Assembly (NCBI RefSeq): GCF_000685215.1
Contig: NZ_ARYJ01000001.1
Location: 248,001 to 312,000, forward strand
Direction of reading: 5' to 3'
DNA from: Hyphomonas jannaschiana VP2
GTDB taxonomy: Bacteria; Pseudomonadota; Alphaproteobacteria; Caulobacterales; Hyphomonadaceae
Length of the DNA: 64,000 nucleotides
The number at the start of each line of letters is the position of its first letter. The first letter of the stretch is position 1. The notes below the pieces were generated by a model. That model ran no database searches and was not told the DNA's origin. It saw nothing but the letters and a program-made list of their open reading frames with translations. Below, piece by piece: positions 25,514 to 34,343 of this stretch. Position numbers and translations under genes: made by a program.

Positions 25514-26263
25514 TCAAGCCGGACAGTAGCCTCGCTGAAGAATCGCGCCATAGCCTTCCAGCGCTTCCCGGACGTGACGCGTGTCCTGCTGACCGTTCCC
25601 GCCGGAACGCACGCGCGCCGCCAATGGCGCTGCGTTCCCGGTGATCCGGGCCCGCCAGAAGGCATAACGTAGCCCATCCGGTTCCACCGTCAGCTGCACG
25701 GCCCGATCGAACATGGCGAGATCGCAGGTCTCCATCGCCAGCTCGCTCAGCACATGACCGAAATCGCCACGCTCGAAGTCCTCAAGCGGCCGGGCATCCC
25801 GCTGCGGCGGACCGGCAAGCGCGAACATGGCGTCTGTGACACGCCGGCGGGTGGCTGCATCCGGCGCGAGGCGCGCTCCTGCGGCCATCAGCTCCGGACG
25901 GCCGATATTGAAGGGCGGAAGCCCGGCCTGGGCCTGCTGCAGGAAGCGATTCCAATCAGCTTCCCGCAGCTCGGCCTCCGCCCGCTCGCGGAGATAGTCG
26001 GGATAGTGCGGCTGCGGCGCTGCCTCGCCGTCCAGCCTGCCCTCCCATTCCGCGAGCAGCGCTGTGTCCCCACTCAGCGCTAAGGTGTTCAGGAATAGTG
26101 TTTTCAGGCGATCCCTCTTGTCGGCCGGGAACCCGGCGGCCGACTCCCAGATCGCCTGCATCATGCAGCTTTTCTCGTCCTGCCCCGGCGCACAGCCGGG
26201 CATGGCCGCAGCGATCGGAGCAGCAAACAACAGGCAAAAGGACAGGAAACAGACACGCATCAT
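25514..26263 (-). CDS. Secreted hypothetical protein
   Basis: 249 residues with a Sec signal peptide (MMRVCFLSFCLLFAAPIAAA, cleavage likely before MPGC or after AAA). The mature part is largely helical and acidic-aromatic, with scattered Cys (CAPG, SCMMQ, ETCDL, GYCPA) that could form disulfides. A helical-repeat look (ALxG, AExEL) suggests a TPR-like or SEL1-like periplasmic protein but no clear repeat was found. ATGs at 26263 and 26260 are both possible. Confidence 0.65.
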   Translation of the reverse strand: MMRVCFLSFCLLFAAPIAAAMPGCAPGQDEKSCMMQAIWESAAGFPADKRDRLKTLFLNTLALSGDTALLAEWEGRLDGEAAPQPHYPDYLRERAEAELREADWNRFLQQAQAGLPPFNIGRPELMAAGARLAPDAATRRRVTDAMFALAGPPQRDARPLEDFERGDFGHVLSELAMETCDLAMFDRAVQLTVEPDGLRYAFWRARITGNAAPLAARVRSGGNGQQDTRHVREALEGYGAILQRGYCPA

Positions 26264-26385
26264 GCCGATACAGGCCTACCCGGCGAAAGCTGAACGCAGG
26301 ATGAGCAGGCAGTTCGCGTGACGTCAGCTTGGACAGAGGCAGGCAGGCGGGCTATGTTTATGACAAGCCACAGTGAGACATTCCC

Positions 26386-27567
26386 ATGTTCCTCAATTTC
26401 TTCAACCAATTGCGCGAAGCCAAGGTGCCCGTCACGCTGAAGGAATACCTGATGCTGATGGAAGCGATGGACGAGAAAGTCATCGATATGGATGTCGAGG
26501 ACTTCTACTATCTCTCCCGCGCCGCGCTGGTGAAGGACGAGCGAAATATCGACAAGTTCGACAAGGTGTTCTCCCACGTCTTCAAGGGGCTCGACTCCCT
26601 GGCAGACGCGGTGGATGTGCAGGACATTCCTGAGGAATGGCTGCGCAAGATGACCGAGAAATTCCTCACCAAGGAGGAAATGGACGAGATCGAGGCCATG
26701 GGCGGCTTCGAGAAACTGATGGAGACGCTCAAACAGCGCCTCGAAGAGCAGAAGAAGCGCCACGAGGGCGGCAACAAGTGGATCGGAACAGGCGGCACCT
26801 CGCCTTTCGGCGCAAACGGCTACAATCCGGAAGGCGTTCGCGTCGGGCAGGAGAAATCCCGTCACCGCCGCGCCGTGAAGGTGTGGGACAAGCGCGAGTT
26901 CAAGAATTACGACGACAGCGTCGAACTTGGCACGCGCAACATCAAGGTCGCCATGAAACGCCTGCGCAAATGGGCCCGCAAGGGTGCGCCGGATGAACTG
27001 GACCTGGACGGCACGATCAACAACACCGCCCGCAAGGGCTATCTCGACATCGAGATGCGCCCCGAAAAGCGCAACACCGTTTCCGTCCTTCTGCTTCTGG
27101 ATGTCGGTGGCTCGATGGACCCCTATGTGCGCGTCATGGAGGAATTGTTCTCGGCCGCGCGGTCAGAGATCAAGAACCTCGAATACTACTACTTCCACAA
27201 CTGTCCTTATGAGGGGCTGTGGAAGGACAATCGCCGGCGCATGAATAACCGCATCCCGACCTGGGACGTCCTGAACAAATACCCGTCAGACTATAAAGTC
27301 ATCATCGTCGGCGACGCCACGATGAGCCCCTATGAGATCACCTATGCCGGTGGTTCTGTCGAACACTGGAACGAGGAGGCCGGCGGCCTCTGGATCCAGC
27401 GTTTCGTTGAGCGTTATCCGAACCTTGTCTGGCTGAACCCGGTCAAGGAAGGCGCCTGGGAATATACCGGCTCCATCAAGCTGATCCGTGAACTGATCGG
27501 CCCACAGCGTATGTTCGAGCTTACGCTGGGCGGCCTTGATGAGGCGATGAAGGAACTCAGCCGCTAA
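26386..27567 (+). CDS. CoxE-like VWA domain protein
   Basis: 393 residues. The N-terminal half (about 1-130) resembles CoxE-type proteins (FLNFFNQLREAKVPVTLKEYL; FYYLSRAALVKDERN). The VWA domain begins near residue 230 with MIDAS DVGGS (239-243), which is DxGxS as expected, and a later Thr/Asp (VIIVGDATMSPYE). It is the probable partner of the MoxR ATPase at 22948. The family is linked to maturation of metalloenzymes, but no molybdenum or copper enzyme gene is in the window. Confidence 0.9.
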   Translation: MFLNFFNQLREAKVPVTLKEYLMLMEAMDEKVIDMDVEDFYYLSRAALVKDERNIDKFDKVFSHVFKGLDSLADAVDVQDIPEEWLRKMTEKFLTKEEMDEIEAMGGFEKLMETLKQRLEEQKKRHEGGNKWIGTGGTSPFGANGYNPEGVRVGQEKSRHRRAVKVWDKREFKNYDDSVELGTRNIKVAMKRLRKWARKGAPDELDLDGTINNTARKGYLDIEMRPEKRNTVSVLLLLDVGGSMDPYVRVMEELFSAARSEIKNLEYYYFHNCPYEGLWKDNRRRMNNRIPTWDVLNKYPSDYKVIIVGDATMSPYEITYAGGSVEHWNEEAGGLWIQRFVERYPNLVWLNPVKEGAWEYTGSIKLIRELIGPQRMFELTLGGLDEAMKELSR

Positions 27568-27650
27568 GTCACGTTTCCTCCCACGGACCTTGCAGATGGC
27601 CTGACGCACCTCCGGTGCCAGGGCTTGGCGTATTCCGGAAGGGGGAAACA

Positions 27651-28136
27651 ATGATCCGCTATCTAAAGATTGTCCTGATTGTCTTTGTGGGCCTTCAGGG
27701 CTTGTTCTATTTCATCTCAAATGCCGTGAACTGGGAATATGCCCAGATGGCGGTCAGTGCTGTCCTGAGCCAGTCGGACAGCCCGGCCTATCCAAATCTG
27801 GTTGTGCCGTCGATCACGTCTCCGTTCCTCGTCAAACTCGCTCTGATTGGCATAATGACCGGCGAATTGCTCGTCGGCCTGCTGTGCCTGAAGGGCGCGT
27901 TCGACATGTGGAAAATGGCTGACGGCCCGGCGGAAGGGTTCAATGCCGCAAAGACCTGGGCCATTGTCGGCTGCTGCACAGCACTGATCGTGTGGTTCGG
28001 TATTTTCCAGGTCTTCGGCGCCGCCCTGCTGCAGATGTGGCAGGGTCAGGTTGGCGTTGGCTCCTTTGAAGGGGCCTTCATGTATCACGCCGCCAGCGGC
28101 ATCATTCTGATTTTCGTCAATCAGAAAGACGACTGA
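27651..28136 (+). CDS. DUF2165 small integral membrane protein
   Basis: 161 residues with about four helices: IVLIVFVGLQGLFYFISNAVNW, LVKLALIGIMTGELLVGLLCLKGAF, WAIVGCCTALIVWFGIFQVFGAA and a last AASGIILIFV. The pattern NAVNWEYA and KTWAIVGC fits DUF2165. The ATG at 27651 is preceded by GGGGGA. Function unknown. Confidence 0.82.
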   Translation: MIRYLKIVLIVFVGLQGLFYFISNAVNWEYAQMAVSAVLSQSDSPAYPNLVVPSITSPFLVKLALIGIMTGELLVGLLCLKGAFDMWKMADGPAEGFNAAKTWAIVGCCTALIVWFGIFQVFGAALLQMWQGQVGVGSFEGAFMYHAASGIILIFVNQKDD

Positions 28137-28227
28137 GAAACATTCATGGCAACCACCAAAGCCACGCTTGAGGTTTGAGCCATGTCTCCTAGTGTGAGCC
28201 GGAATAAACTTCCGGAAGGAGATGGCG

Positions 28228-29136
28228 ATGCCGCGTGTCAGAGCGAACGGTCTTGAAATCGAGTATGAGGAGACCGGTTCACCTGACAATCCGATGATTC
28301 TTCTGGTCTCTGGCTATATGGGCCAGATGACGGAATGGCCGGACCGTTTCAAGCAAGCCCTGGCGGATGCAGGCCGCCGGGTGATTGTATTCGACAATCG
28401 CGACATCGGGCTCACCACGGCGGTTGATGATCCGGCTCTCGAAGACTGTATCCCCCCGCCCATGGAAGAGCTTATGCAGGGCGCTGCCGAGGGTGAGCCA
28501 GTGCATGAACGTGTGCCCTATGTCCTCGATGACATGGCTGCTGATGCCGCTGCGCTGATCGAAGCCCTGGGCGCAGAACAGGCAGATGTTCTTGGCCTCT
28601 CGATGGGAGGCATGATCGTCCAGCTGATGGCGCTCAATCATCCGGACAGGGTGCGGGCTCTCATTCCAGTCATGACCACGTCCGGAGACCCCGCTCTGCC
28701 GCCAGCCCAACCCGAAGCTCTCGAAGCCCTGACAGCCGAGCCGGAAAGCGAGACCCTGGAGGCGATCGGTGATCTGGCAGTGAGAACCTATCACGCGATC
28801 GGATCCCATCCGGATCTGCGTGCATCGGATAATGAGCTTCGTGCCGCGGCGATGGCCGACGTGCAGCGTGCGAACCGGCCTCTCGGACTTGCACGCCAAT
28901 TTGCTGCTCTGCTGGCACAGCCGCGATGGCACGACCGGCTCGAGACAATCGGAAAACCTACACTCGTTCTGCACGGACAGATGGACCGGCTGATCCCGCC
29001 AGACTGCGGTCGCGACATTGCCCGGCGGATACCGGGGGCAGACTTCAGGGCGATCGAGAAATGGGGCCACGACCTGCCGGAAGCGGTCGTGCCGGACCTG
29101 CTGGACGAGATCCTGCCGTTTCTGGCGCGAATCTAG
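28228..29136 (+). CDS. Alpha/beta hydrolase, tandem copy 1
   Basis: 302 residues. Nucleophile elbow GLSMGG with Ser125, acid in HGQMDRLIPP, His in WGHDLPE. It is closely similar along its whole length to the next gene (same IEYEE opening, FDNRDIGLTT, GAEQADV, PRWH), a tandem duplication. The start at 28228 rather than 28222 aligns with the paralogue and puts AGGAG at a normal distance. Members of this group include various esterases and lactone hydrolases. Probably the first gene of a four-gene unit. Confidence 0.87.
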   Translation: MPRVRANGLEIEYEETGSPDNPMILLVSGYMGQMTEWPDRFKQALADAGRRVIVFDNRDIGLTTAVDDPALEDCIPPPMEELMQGAAEGEPVHERVPYVLDDMAADAAALIEALGAEQADVLGLSMGGMIVQLMALNHPDRVRALIPVMTTSGDPALPPAQPEALEALTAEPESETLEAIGDLAVRTYHAIGSHPDLRASDNELRAAAMADVQRANRPLGLARQFAALLAQPRWHDRLETIGKPTLVLHGQMDRLIPPDCGRDIARRIPGADFRAIEKWGHDLPEAVVPDLLDEILPFLARI

Positions 29137-29198
29137 AACGCGGGACCGGTGTGGGTACGGTGGCCACAATGAAGAAAAGACAAGCGAGGAAGTGACAT

Positions 29199-30110
29199 AT
29201 GGCAAAGATTCAGGCCAACGGCATCGACATCGAGTATGAGGAGTTCGGATCGAAAGACGATCCAATGATGCTGCTCGTCATGGGGTTTTCAGGTCAGCTG
29301 ACCGGATGGCCGGAAAGTCTTATCCGGGGGCTGACGGATGCCGGACGACGGGTCGTGATCTTCGACAATCGCGATATTGGCCTGACAACGGAACTCGAAG
29401 GCCATACGCCTCCTACACCGCGTGACATCGTGAAAGGGATCGCTGCCGGTGAGCCGATGCATGAGAAAGTTCCTTACCTGCTGAACGATATGGCGGCCGA
29501 TGCAGCGGCACTGATCGAAGCCCTGGGTGCAGAACAGGCGGATGTGATGGGCATCTCCATGGGCGGGATGATCGTGCAGCTTTTGGCGCTGAACCATCCC
29601 GAACGTGTGCGTACGCTCATCCCGGTCATGACCACGTCCGGAGACCCTTCCCTGCCACCTGCGACACCGGAAGCCACCGCCGCACTGACCGCCGTGCCGG
29701 AGGAACGCACACCGGATGCCATCGCCGACCTCGCCGTCAAAGGCCGCGCGGTCTATGGCTCTCATCCGGACATCCGCACGCCAGACGATGAAATCCGCGC
29801 CAACGCGATTGCGGCCATGCAGCGCTCTGACCGGCCGATGGGAACGGCCCGGCAATATGCGGCTATTCTTGCTCAACCACGATGGCACGAGCGTCTTGCA
29901 ACGCTCGACGTTCCGACTCTGGTCCTGCATGGCGAAATGGACACGCTGATCCTGCCGGCCGCGGGCGAGGATATTGCCCGGCGCATCCCCGGGGCCAAAA
30001 TCGAGATTATTGAGAAATGGGGTCACGACCTCTCTGAAACCGTCATGCCTGTGCTGCTGAACCGGATTGTTCCCTTCCTGGGGCAAACCAGTCCTGCAGG
30101 AGCGAACTGA
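29199..30110 (+). CDS. Alpha/beta hydrolase, tandem copy 2
   Basis: 303 residues, paralogue of the preceding gene. Nucleophile Ser120 in GISMGG, acid in HGEMDTLILP, His in WGHDLSE. It starts 62 bp after copy 1 with GAGGA upstream; its stop overlaps the start of the DUF4336 gene. The two copies differ most in the cap region (about residues 65-80) and around 140-160, which may give them different substrates. Confidence 0.87.
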   Translation: MAKIQANGIDIEYEEFGSKDDPMMLLVMGFSGQLTGWPESLIRGLTDAGRRVVIFDNRDIGLTTELEGHTPPTPRDIVKGIAAGEPMHEKVPYLLNDMAADAAALIEALGAEQADVMGISMGGMIVQLLALNHPERVRTLIPVMTTSGDPSLPPATPEATAALTAVPEERTPDAIADLAVKGRAVYGSHPDIRTPDDEIRANAIAAMQRSDRPMGTARQYAAILAQPRWHERLATLDVPTLVLHGEMDTLILPAAGEDIARRIPGAKIEIIEKWGHDLSETVMPVLLNRIVPFLGQTSPAGAN

Positions 30111-30811
30111 TGCTCGAAGAGGTCGCCTCAGACATCTGGCTCACCGAGGGCCCGATTGTCGATTTCCACGGATTTCCCTATCCGACACGATCGATCATCG
30201 TCCGCCTGCCGGATGGTGGACTCTGGGTCTGGTCTCCTGTGGCTCTGACGCCGGAACTGAAGACGGAGATGGATGCGCTGGGCCCTGTCGCCCACCTCGT
30301 CAGTCCCAACAAGATCCACCACCTTTACCTCACCGGATGGCACGAGGCCTATCCGGATGCAAAGCTCTGGGGCCCGTCGAGTACCATCCGAAAACGGAAA
30401 GACCTGCCCTTCCAGCCGGCACTGGAAGACGCGCCGCCCGAGGCCTGGCAGGGTGTGTTTGAACAGGCCTGGTTCCGCGGCTCTTTCTTCATGGACGAGA
30501 TCGCCTTTGTCCATCGTCCGAGCGGGACGGCCATATTCGCTGACCTGTCCGAGCATTTCAGCGAGAGCTTTCTTGACCGATACTGGAAGGGCTGGAAGCG
30601 CCTGATCGCCAAGCCCTGGGGCATCGTTGTCGGCAAAGGCTACGCGCCGCTCGAATGGCGGCTCAGCTTCACCAATCGTTCGCCTGCGCGCGCGGCGTTC
30701 AAGAAAGTTGCCGCCACACACCCCGACCGGATCATCATGGCTCATGGCGAATGGGTGAAGACCGGCGGGGAAGCTTATCTGCGTCAGGCCTTTGCCTGGC
30801 TGATCCGCTGA
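30110..30811 (+). CDS. DUF4336 family protein
   Basis: 233 residues. The opening LTEGPIVDFHGFPYPTRSIIVRLPDGGLWVWSP and NKIHHLYLTGWHEAYPDAKLWGP fit DUF4336, a family related to metallo-beta-lactamase folds. The classic HxHxDH motif is not present; HH and H remain (IHHLY, WHEAY), so it may have a reduced metal site. It overlaps the hydrolase stop by 1 bp and precedes the crotonase by 15 bp. The substrate is unknown. Confidence 0.8.
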   Translation: MLEEVASDIWLTEGPIVDFHGFPYPTRSIIVRLPDGGLWVWSPVALTPELKTEMDALGPVAHLVSPNKIHHLYLTGWHEAYPDAKLWGPSSTIRKRKDLPFQPALEDAPPEAWQGVFEQAWFRGSFFMDEIAFVHRPSGTAIFADLSEHFSESFLDRYWKGWKRLIAKPWGIVVGKGYAPLEWRLSFTNRSPARAAFKKVAATHPDRIIMAHGEWVKTGGEAYLRQAFAWLIR

Positions 30812-30826
30812 CCCAAGGAGAAACGC

Positions 30827-31600
30827 ATGTCCAGCTCCGGCATCCGCACCGAAACCGACGGTGACGTCTTCATCGTTTCCATCGACCGCCCTGAGGCCCG
30901 CAATGCGGTCGACCGTCCGACAGCCGACGCACTCTACGAAGCGTTCAAAGCCTTCGATGCAAACGACACCCTGTCTGTCGCCATTCTGACAGGAACAGGT
31001 GGCAATTTCTGTGCGGGGGCCGACCTGAAGGCGGTAGCTGCTGGCCGCGGTAACAAGTCTGTCCCTGAGGGGGATTATGGGCCGATGGGCCCGTCACGGC
31101 TCGAACTCTCCAAACCGGTGATCGCTGCTGTGGATGGCTATGCTGTTGCGGGTGGTCTCGAACTCGCTTGCTGGTGCGACCTGCGTGTCGCCTCGCCTAA
31201 CGCGAAATTCGGCGTCTTCTGTCGCCGGTTCGGCGTGCCGCTGATCGATGGCGGCACGATCCGGCTGCCGCGCCTGATCGGAGCTTCCCGCGCGATGGAC
31301 ATGATCCTGACCGGCCGGGAGGTCGGCGCGGAGGAAGCCCTGTCGTTTGGTCTGGTGAACTATGTGTCCGGCGAAGACACAGCCTTGCCTATGGCCATCG
31401 AGGTTGCCCGGCGCATTGCCGGTTTCCCGCAACTCTGCATGCGGACAGATCGTGCCTCCGCCCTGGCGCAGTGGTCGCTGCCGATGGAGGAAGCGCTACG
31501 CCGGGAGATCGCAGGTGGCCTGACCGTCATCGAGCGGGGTGAAACCCGGGATGGCGCCAAACGTTTCACCGCCGGCGTCGGCCGTGGCGGCCTCTTCTGA
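30827..31600 (+). CDS. Crotonase-fold protein with a substituted catalytic Glu
   Basis: 257 residues of the enoyl-CoA hydratase/isomerase superfamily. The oxyanion-hole segments are present (FCAGADLKAVA; GGLELACWCDL). The first catalytic Glu position of hydratases is Glu112 (GGLELA). The second, in the region equivalent to QPEILLG, reads VFCRRFG, putting Cys132 at the Glu position, so ordinary hydration is doubtful. Preceded by AAGGAGAA. It ends the hydrolase/DUF4336 unit, and its last 105 bp overlap the convergent gene. Confidence 0.85.
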   Translation: MSSSGIRTETDGDVFIVSIDRPEARNAVDRPTADALYEAFKAFDANDTLSVAILTGTGGNFCAGADLKAVAAGRGNKSVPEGDYGPMGPSRLELSKPVIAAVDGYAVAGGLELACWCDLRVASPNAKFGVFCRRFGVPLIDGGTIRLPRLIGASRAMDMILTGREVGAEEALSFGLVNYVSGEDTALPMAIEVARRIAGFPQLCMRTDRASALAQWSLPMEEALRREIAGGLTVIERGETRDGAKRFTAGVGRGGLF

Positions 31601-31873
31601 AAGATAGGGCGCGCCCGGACGCTCGGTCAGGCGGCGGCCCTGCCACAAGGTGTAGAAACCGATACCGACCCAGATCACATTGATCGTGGTCGACGGGATG
31701 GCACCATTATAGCCGCTGTTGATGATGAAGCCGGTCGCACCGACCACGTTCATCACCTGGTAGGCTTTCGAACGGCCGTCCATCTTTCCAGCGGAAAGCA
31801 TCAGGTAAGCGATCAGGATGAGAACGGCCCCGGCCCAGCCGGACATCTCGATGAGGAAGTGCGTAACAGACAT
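31496..31873 (-). CDS. CBU_0592-like small membrane protein
   Basis: 125 residues from ATG 31873. About three helices: EMSGWAGAVLILIAYLMLSAG, YQVMNVVGATGFIINSGYNGA and TTINVIWVGIGFYTLW. The KAYQVMNVVG segment fits the CBU_0592 family. After the last helix the frame continues about 35 residues through the antisense strand of the crotonase; that tail has no membrane character and may be an overprinted extension. An upstream start at 31933 is less likely. Confidence 0.72.
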   Translation of the reverse strand: MSVTHFLIEMSGWAGAVLILIAYLMLSAGKMDGRSKAYQVMNVVGATGFIINSGYNGAIPSTTINVIWVGIGFYTLWQGRRLTERPGAPYLSEEAATADAGGETFGAIPGFTPLDDGQATCDLPA

Positions 31874-31993
31874 GGGGCGCCTCGCGAGTCCGGTATATTT
31901 TCGCCCCGTAATCTCACTTTTCTTCCCGCGCAATCATAAAATTGCACCGCCTCGAAAATTTCATTTTTCAGACACAGCACCGGGCAGAAAGAT

Positions 31994-33703
31994 CTACCAG
32001 CCGCCGCCCCCGCCGCCGCCACCACCACCACCGGACGACCCCCCACCGCCCCCACCGGACGAACTCGAACTTTGCGGCAGGGAGCTGGAAACCCCCGTGC
32101 TCATGCTGGACATGATGGCGTCGTTCATCCCGCCAACATTGCGGAAGGACCGGCTGCCAAAATGGCCCCACGCCGGACTGTAATTTTCGGCCTCTGCGGG
32201 TAGTTGGTCCTCAAAGTATTTCGTCCATGGTTTCTCAACATTCAGCGCGACGGCATAGGGCAGGAAACGTTCATACCGTTCCAGGCTCATCGGCGGCGGC
32301 GCATCGCTGCCCACTTTCACCGCATTCATCTGGAGCTTCTCTGCCGTTTCGAGGTAAAGCCTGAAGCCCTCGATTTCTGTACGGATTTTCTGACCTTTCA
32401 CCGTCGGCGCAGGCATGAGGTACATGAAGAGGCCATTCAACGCCGCAAATGCCAGAACCACAAGCGTATGCAGGCCTGACCAGTTCGTCGCCTGCGCAAT
32501 TGCGAAGACCACGGCAGCGATCGTCATCACGGCGGCGACCAGCGTGTAGCCGATGTTCCAGCGGAAATAGGCGCTGCCATATTTACGGGACAGGGACTGG
32601 CGGAATGTCTGGTAGGTTGACGTGAAGCCCGCATCATACTTTCCACCCAGCGTCCGTTCGGTGCGGCCGCCAAAAAGGCCAGCATCCAGAATGGCCTCAT
32701 CCGGCATGATCTTGGCCGCACTGCCCGGCTTTCGGGTCAGGGTTGTTTCCTTCTTGCTCGAAGCATCTATGTCCACCAATCCCTTCACGCCCATGCTGAT
32801 AAGGGTCGCGATCAGGGCGCCATGCCCGCGTATGCCGCGATAATAGATATGATGGACGGCGGCGGGCGAATAGCCTTCCGGCGGTTCATAGCGCGGGAAG
32901 ACCGGCCCCTTGGGCGGGTCCTGCCCTACCTTGCGGAACCCCGACATCAGGAACCAGAAGACCCCACAGAAGGAGGCAACCAGGATCGCCAGAGCGCCAT
33001 TGCGCAACCACCACAGCATCCCCCTGTCCCCGACAGACGGCGGCGCAATTACTCCCTTCGGAACTGAAACAACAATCGTCAGGCCTTCGCGGCGGTCCAG
33101 TGGACGGGTTGTCTCGAAGACCTGAACGCCGTTTTCCTGCCTGTAGGAATAGTCGCGGCCGGTCTCGCCTTTTTTGCCCGTGTAGGCAGCTGCTTCGATG
33201 ACGCTGGCATTATCGGGAAGTGTCACCCGTGCCGACGCCGCTTCAATCGGGAACAACCAATAGCTGCCTGTGACGTTCCAGTAGAGTTCGTCATGGTCAT
33301 TGAAATAGCGGATCTGGTTTTTCACCTCATATTCGATGACATAGGTATGATCGCCATAGTCCAGCAGCACGTCGGCATCACCGATCCGGATACGATAGGC
33401 ATTCCCCTCCTGCTCGACCGTGTAGGGCTCCTTTCGGCCATCACGGCGCACCCGGCGCACGTCATACTGATAGGGCAGCTTGTCTCCGGGCTTCACATCA
33501 TCTGCGTAATAGCGAGGCAGGTCCCGGAAGATGCCGCGGCGGATGTCCCGGCCTTCGATGGTCACATTGATCGTCTCGGTGACAATGATGTCGCCATCCT
33601 GCTGTACCGCGATACCGACATCGAAGCGGTTGATCTTCTCGTCCGCGCCTGCCGCAAGAACGAACAGGCAGGCGGCGACCACGGCCAGCAGATGGCGTAA
33701 CAT
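31994..33703 (-). CDS. DUF2207 membrane protein with Gly-rich C terminus
   Basis: 569 residues. Signal peptide (MLRHLLAVVAACLFVLAAG), an N-terminal beta-rich DUF2207 domain (about 22-215: FDVGIAVQQDGDIIVTETI), one helix near 230-255, a soluble insert, two helices near 385-430, then a cytosolic region. The last about 25 residues are Ser then Gly repeats ending in GGW. It is paired with LemA, overlapping its stop by 3 bp, an arrangement known for this family. The role is probably in envelope stress or surface assembly; substrate unknown. Confidence 0.88.
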   Translation of the reverse strand: MLRHLLAVVAACLFVLAAGADEKINRFDVGIAVQQDGDIIVTETINVTIEGRDIRRGIFRDLPRYYADDVKPGDKLPYQYDVRRVRRDGRKEPYTVEQEGNAYRIRIGDADVLLDYGDHTYVIEYEVKNQIRYFNDHDELYWNVTGSYWLFPIEAASARVTLPDNASVIEAAAYTGKKGETGRDYSYRQENGVQVFETTRPLDRREGLTIVVSVPKGVIAPPSVGDRGMLWWLRNGALAILVASFCGVFWFLMSGFRKVGQDPPKGPVFPRYEPPEGYSPAAVHHIYYRGIRGHGALIATLISMGVKGLVDIDASSKKETTLTRKPGSAAKIMPDEAILDAGLFGGRTERTLGGKYDAGFTSTYQTFRQSLSRKYGSAYFRWNIGYTLVAAVMTIAAVVFAIAQATNWSGLHTLVVLAFAALNGLFMYLMPAPTVKGQKIRTEIEGFRLYLETAEKLQMNAVKVGSDAPPPMSLERYERFLPYAVALNVEKPWTKYFEDQLPAEAENYSPAWGHFGSRSFRNVGGMNDAIMSSMSTGVSSSLPQSSSSSGGGGGGSSGGGGGGGGGGGW

Positions 33704-34275
33704 CAGCTTGCGCCTCCGAGGTCGACCTTCGGAACCGCCCGCTCCGGCATCGACACTTCAAAAAACTCCCGCGTGCGGAATCCGAATATGTCTGCCATCA
33801 GGTTGGCCGGGAAGCTCTGCACACGCGTGTTCAGTTCGCGTACTGCACCATTATAGAAGCGCCGGGCCATCTCGATCTTGTCTTCGGTGTCGGCCAGTTC
33901 CTGCTGCAGATCGAGAAAGTTCTGGCTGGCTTTCATGTCAGGATAGTCCTCTGCCACGGCCATCAGCTTTGCGACGGGCCGGGAAAGCTCGCTTTCCGCT
34001 TCGCCCCGGCTGGCAAGGTCATCGCCGGCGGCCAGCGCCTTCGCCCGCTTCTCCGCTATGTCGGCAAACAGCTCCCGCTCGTGCGTGGCATAGCCCTGCA
34101 CTGTGTTGACGAGTTGCGGGATAAGGTTTGCGCGGCGTTTCAGCTGGACATCGATGTCGGACCACCCATTGTCCGCCATCTGAGATTTCTGGACGAGCCC
34201 GTTATAGATCAGGATCACGCCGATAATCAGTACGATCAGAATGGCGCCGGCAATGTATAGTCCCACGTTTCGCAT
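33703..34275 (-). CDS. LemA family protein
   Basis: 190 residues. One N-terminal membrane helix (about 5-25) and a helical domain with NLIPQLVNTVQGYATHE, a LemA signature. Two starts fit: ATG at 34275, where GGAGG abuts the codon, or GTG at 34266, where GGAGG lies nine bases away, the more usual distance; the shorter form loses only three residues. The stop overlaps the DUF2207 start (ATGA), so both are co-translated. Confidence 0.9.
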   Translation of the reverse strand: MRNVGLYIAGAILIVLIIGVILIYNGLVQKSQMADNGWSDIDVQLKRRANLIPQLVNTVQGYATHERELFADIAEKRAKALAAGDDLASRGEAESELSRPVAKLMAVAEDYPDMKASQNFLDLQQELADTEDKIEMARRFYNGAVRELNTRVQSFPANLMADIFGFRTREFFEVSMPERAVPKVDLGGAS

Positions 34276-34343
34276 CCTCCGGTTCAGGAAGCTTCATGCA
34301 TATCCAGCATTGGACGCTCTGTTAAGGTGTCACCCCGAAGGGA

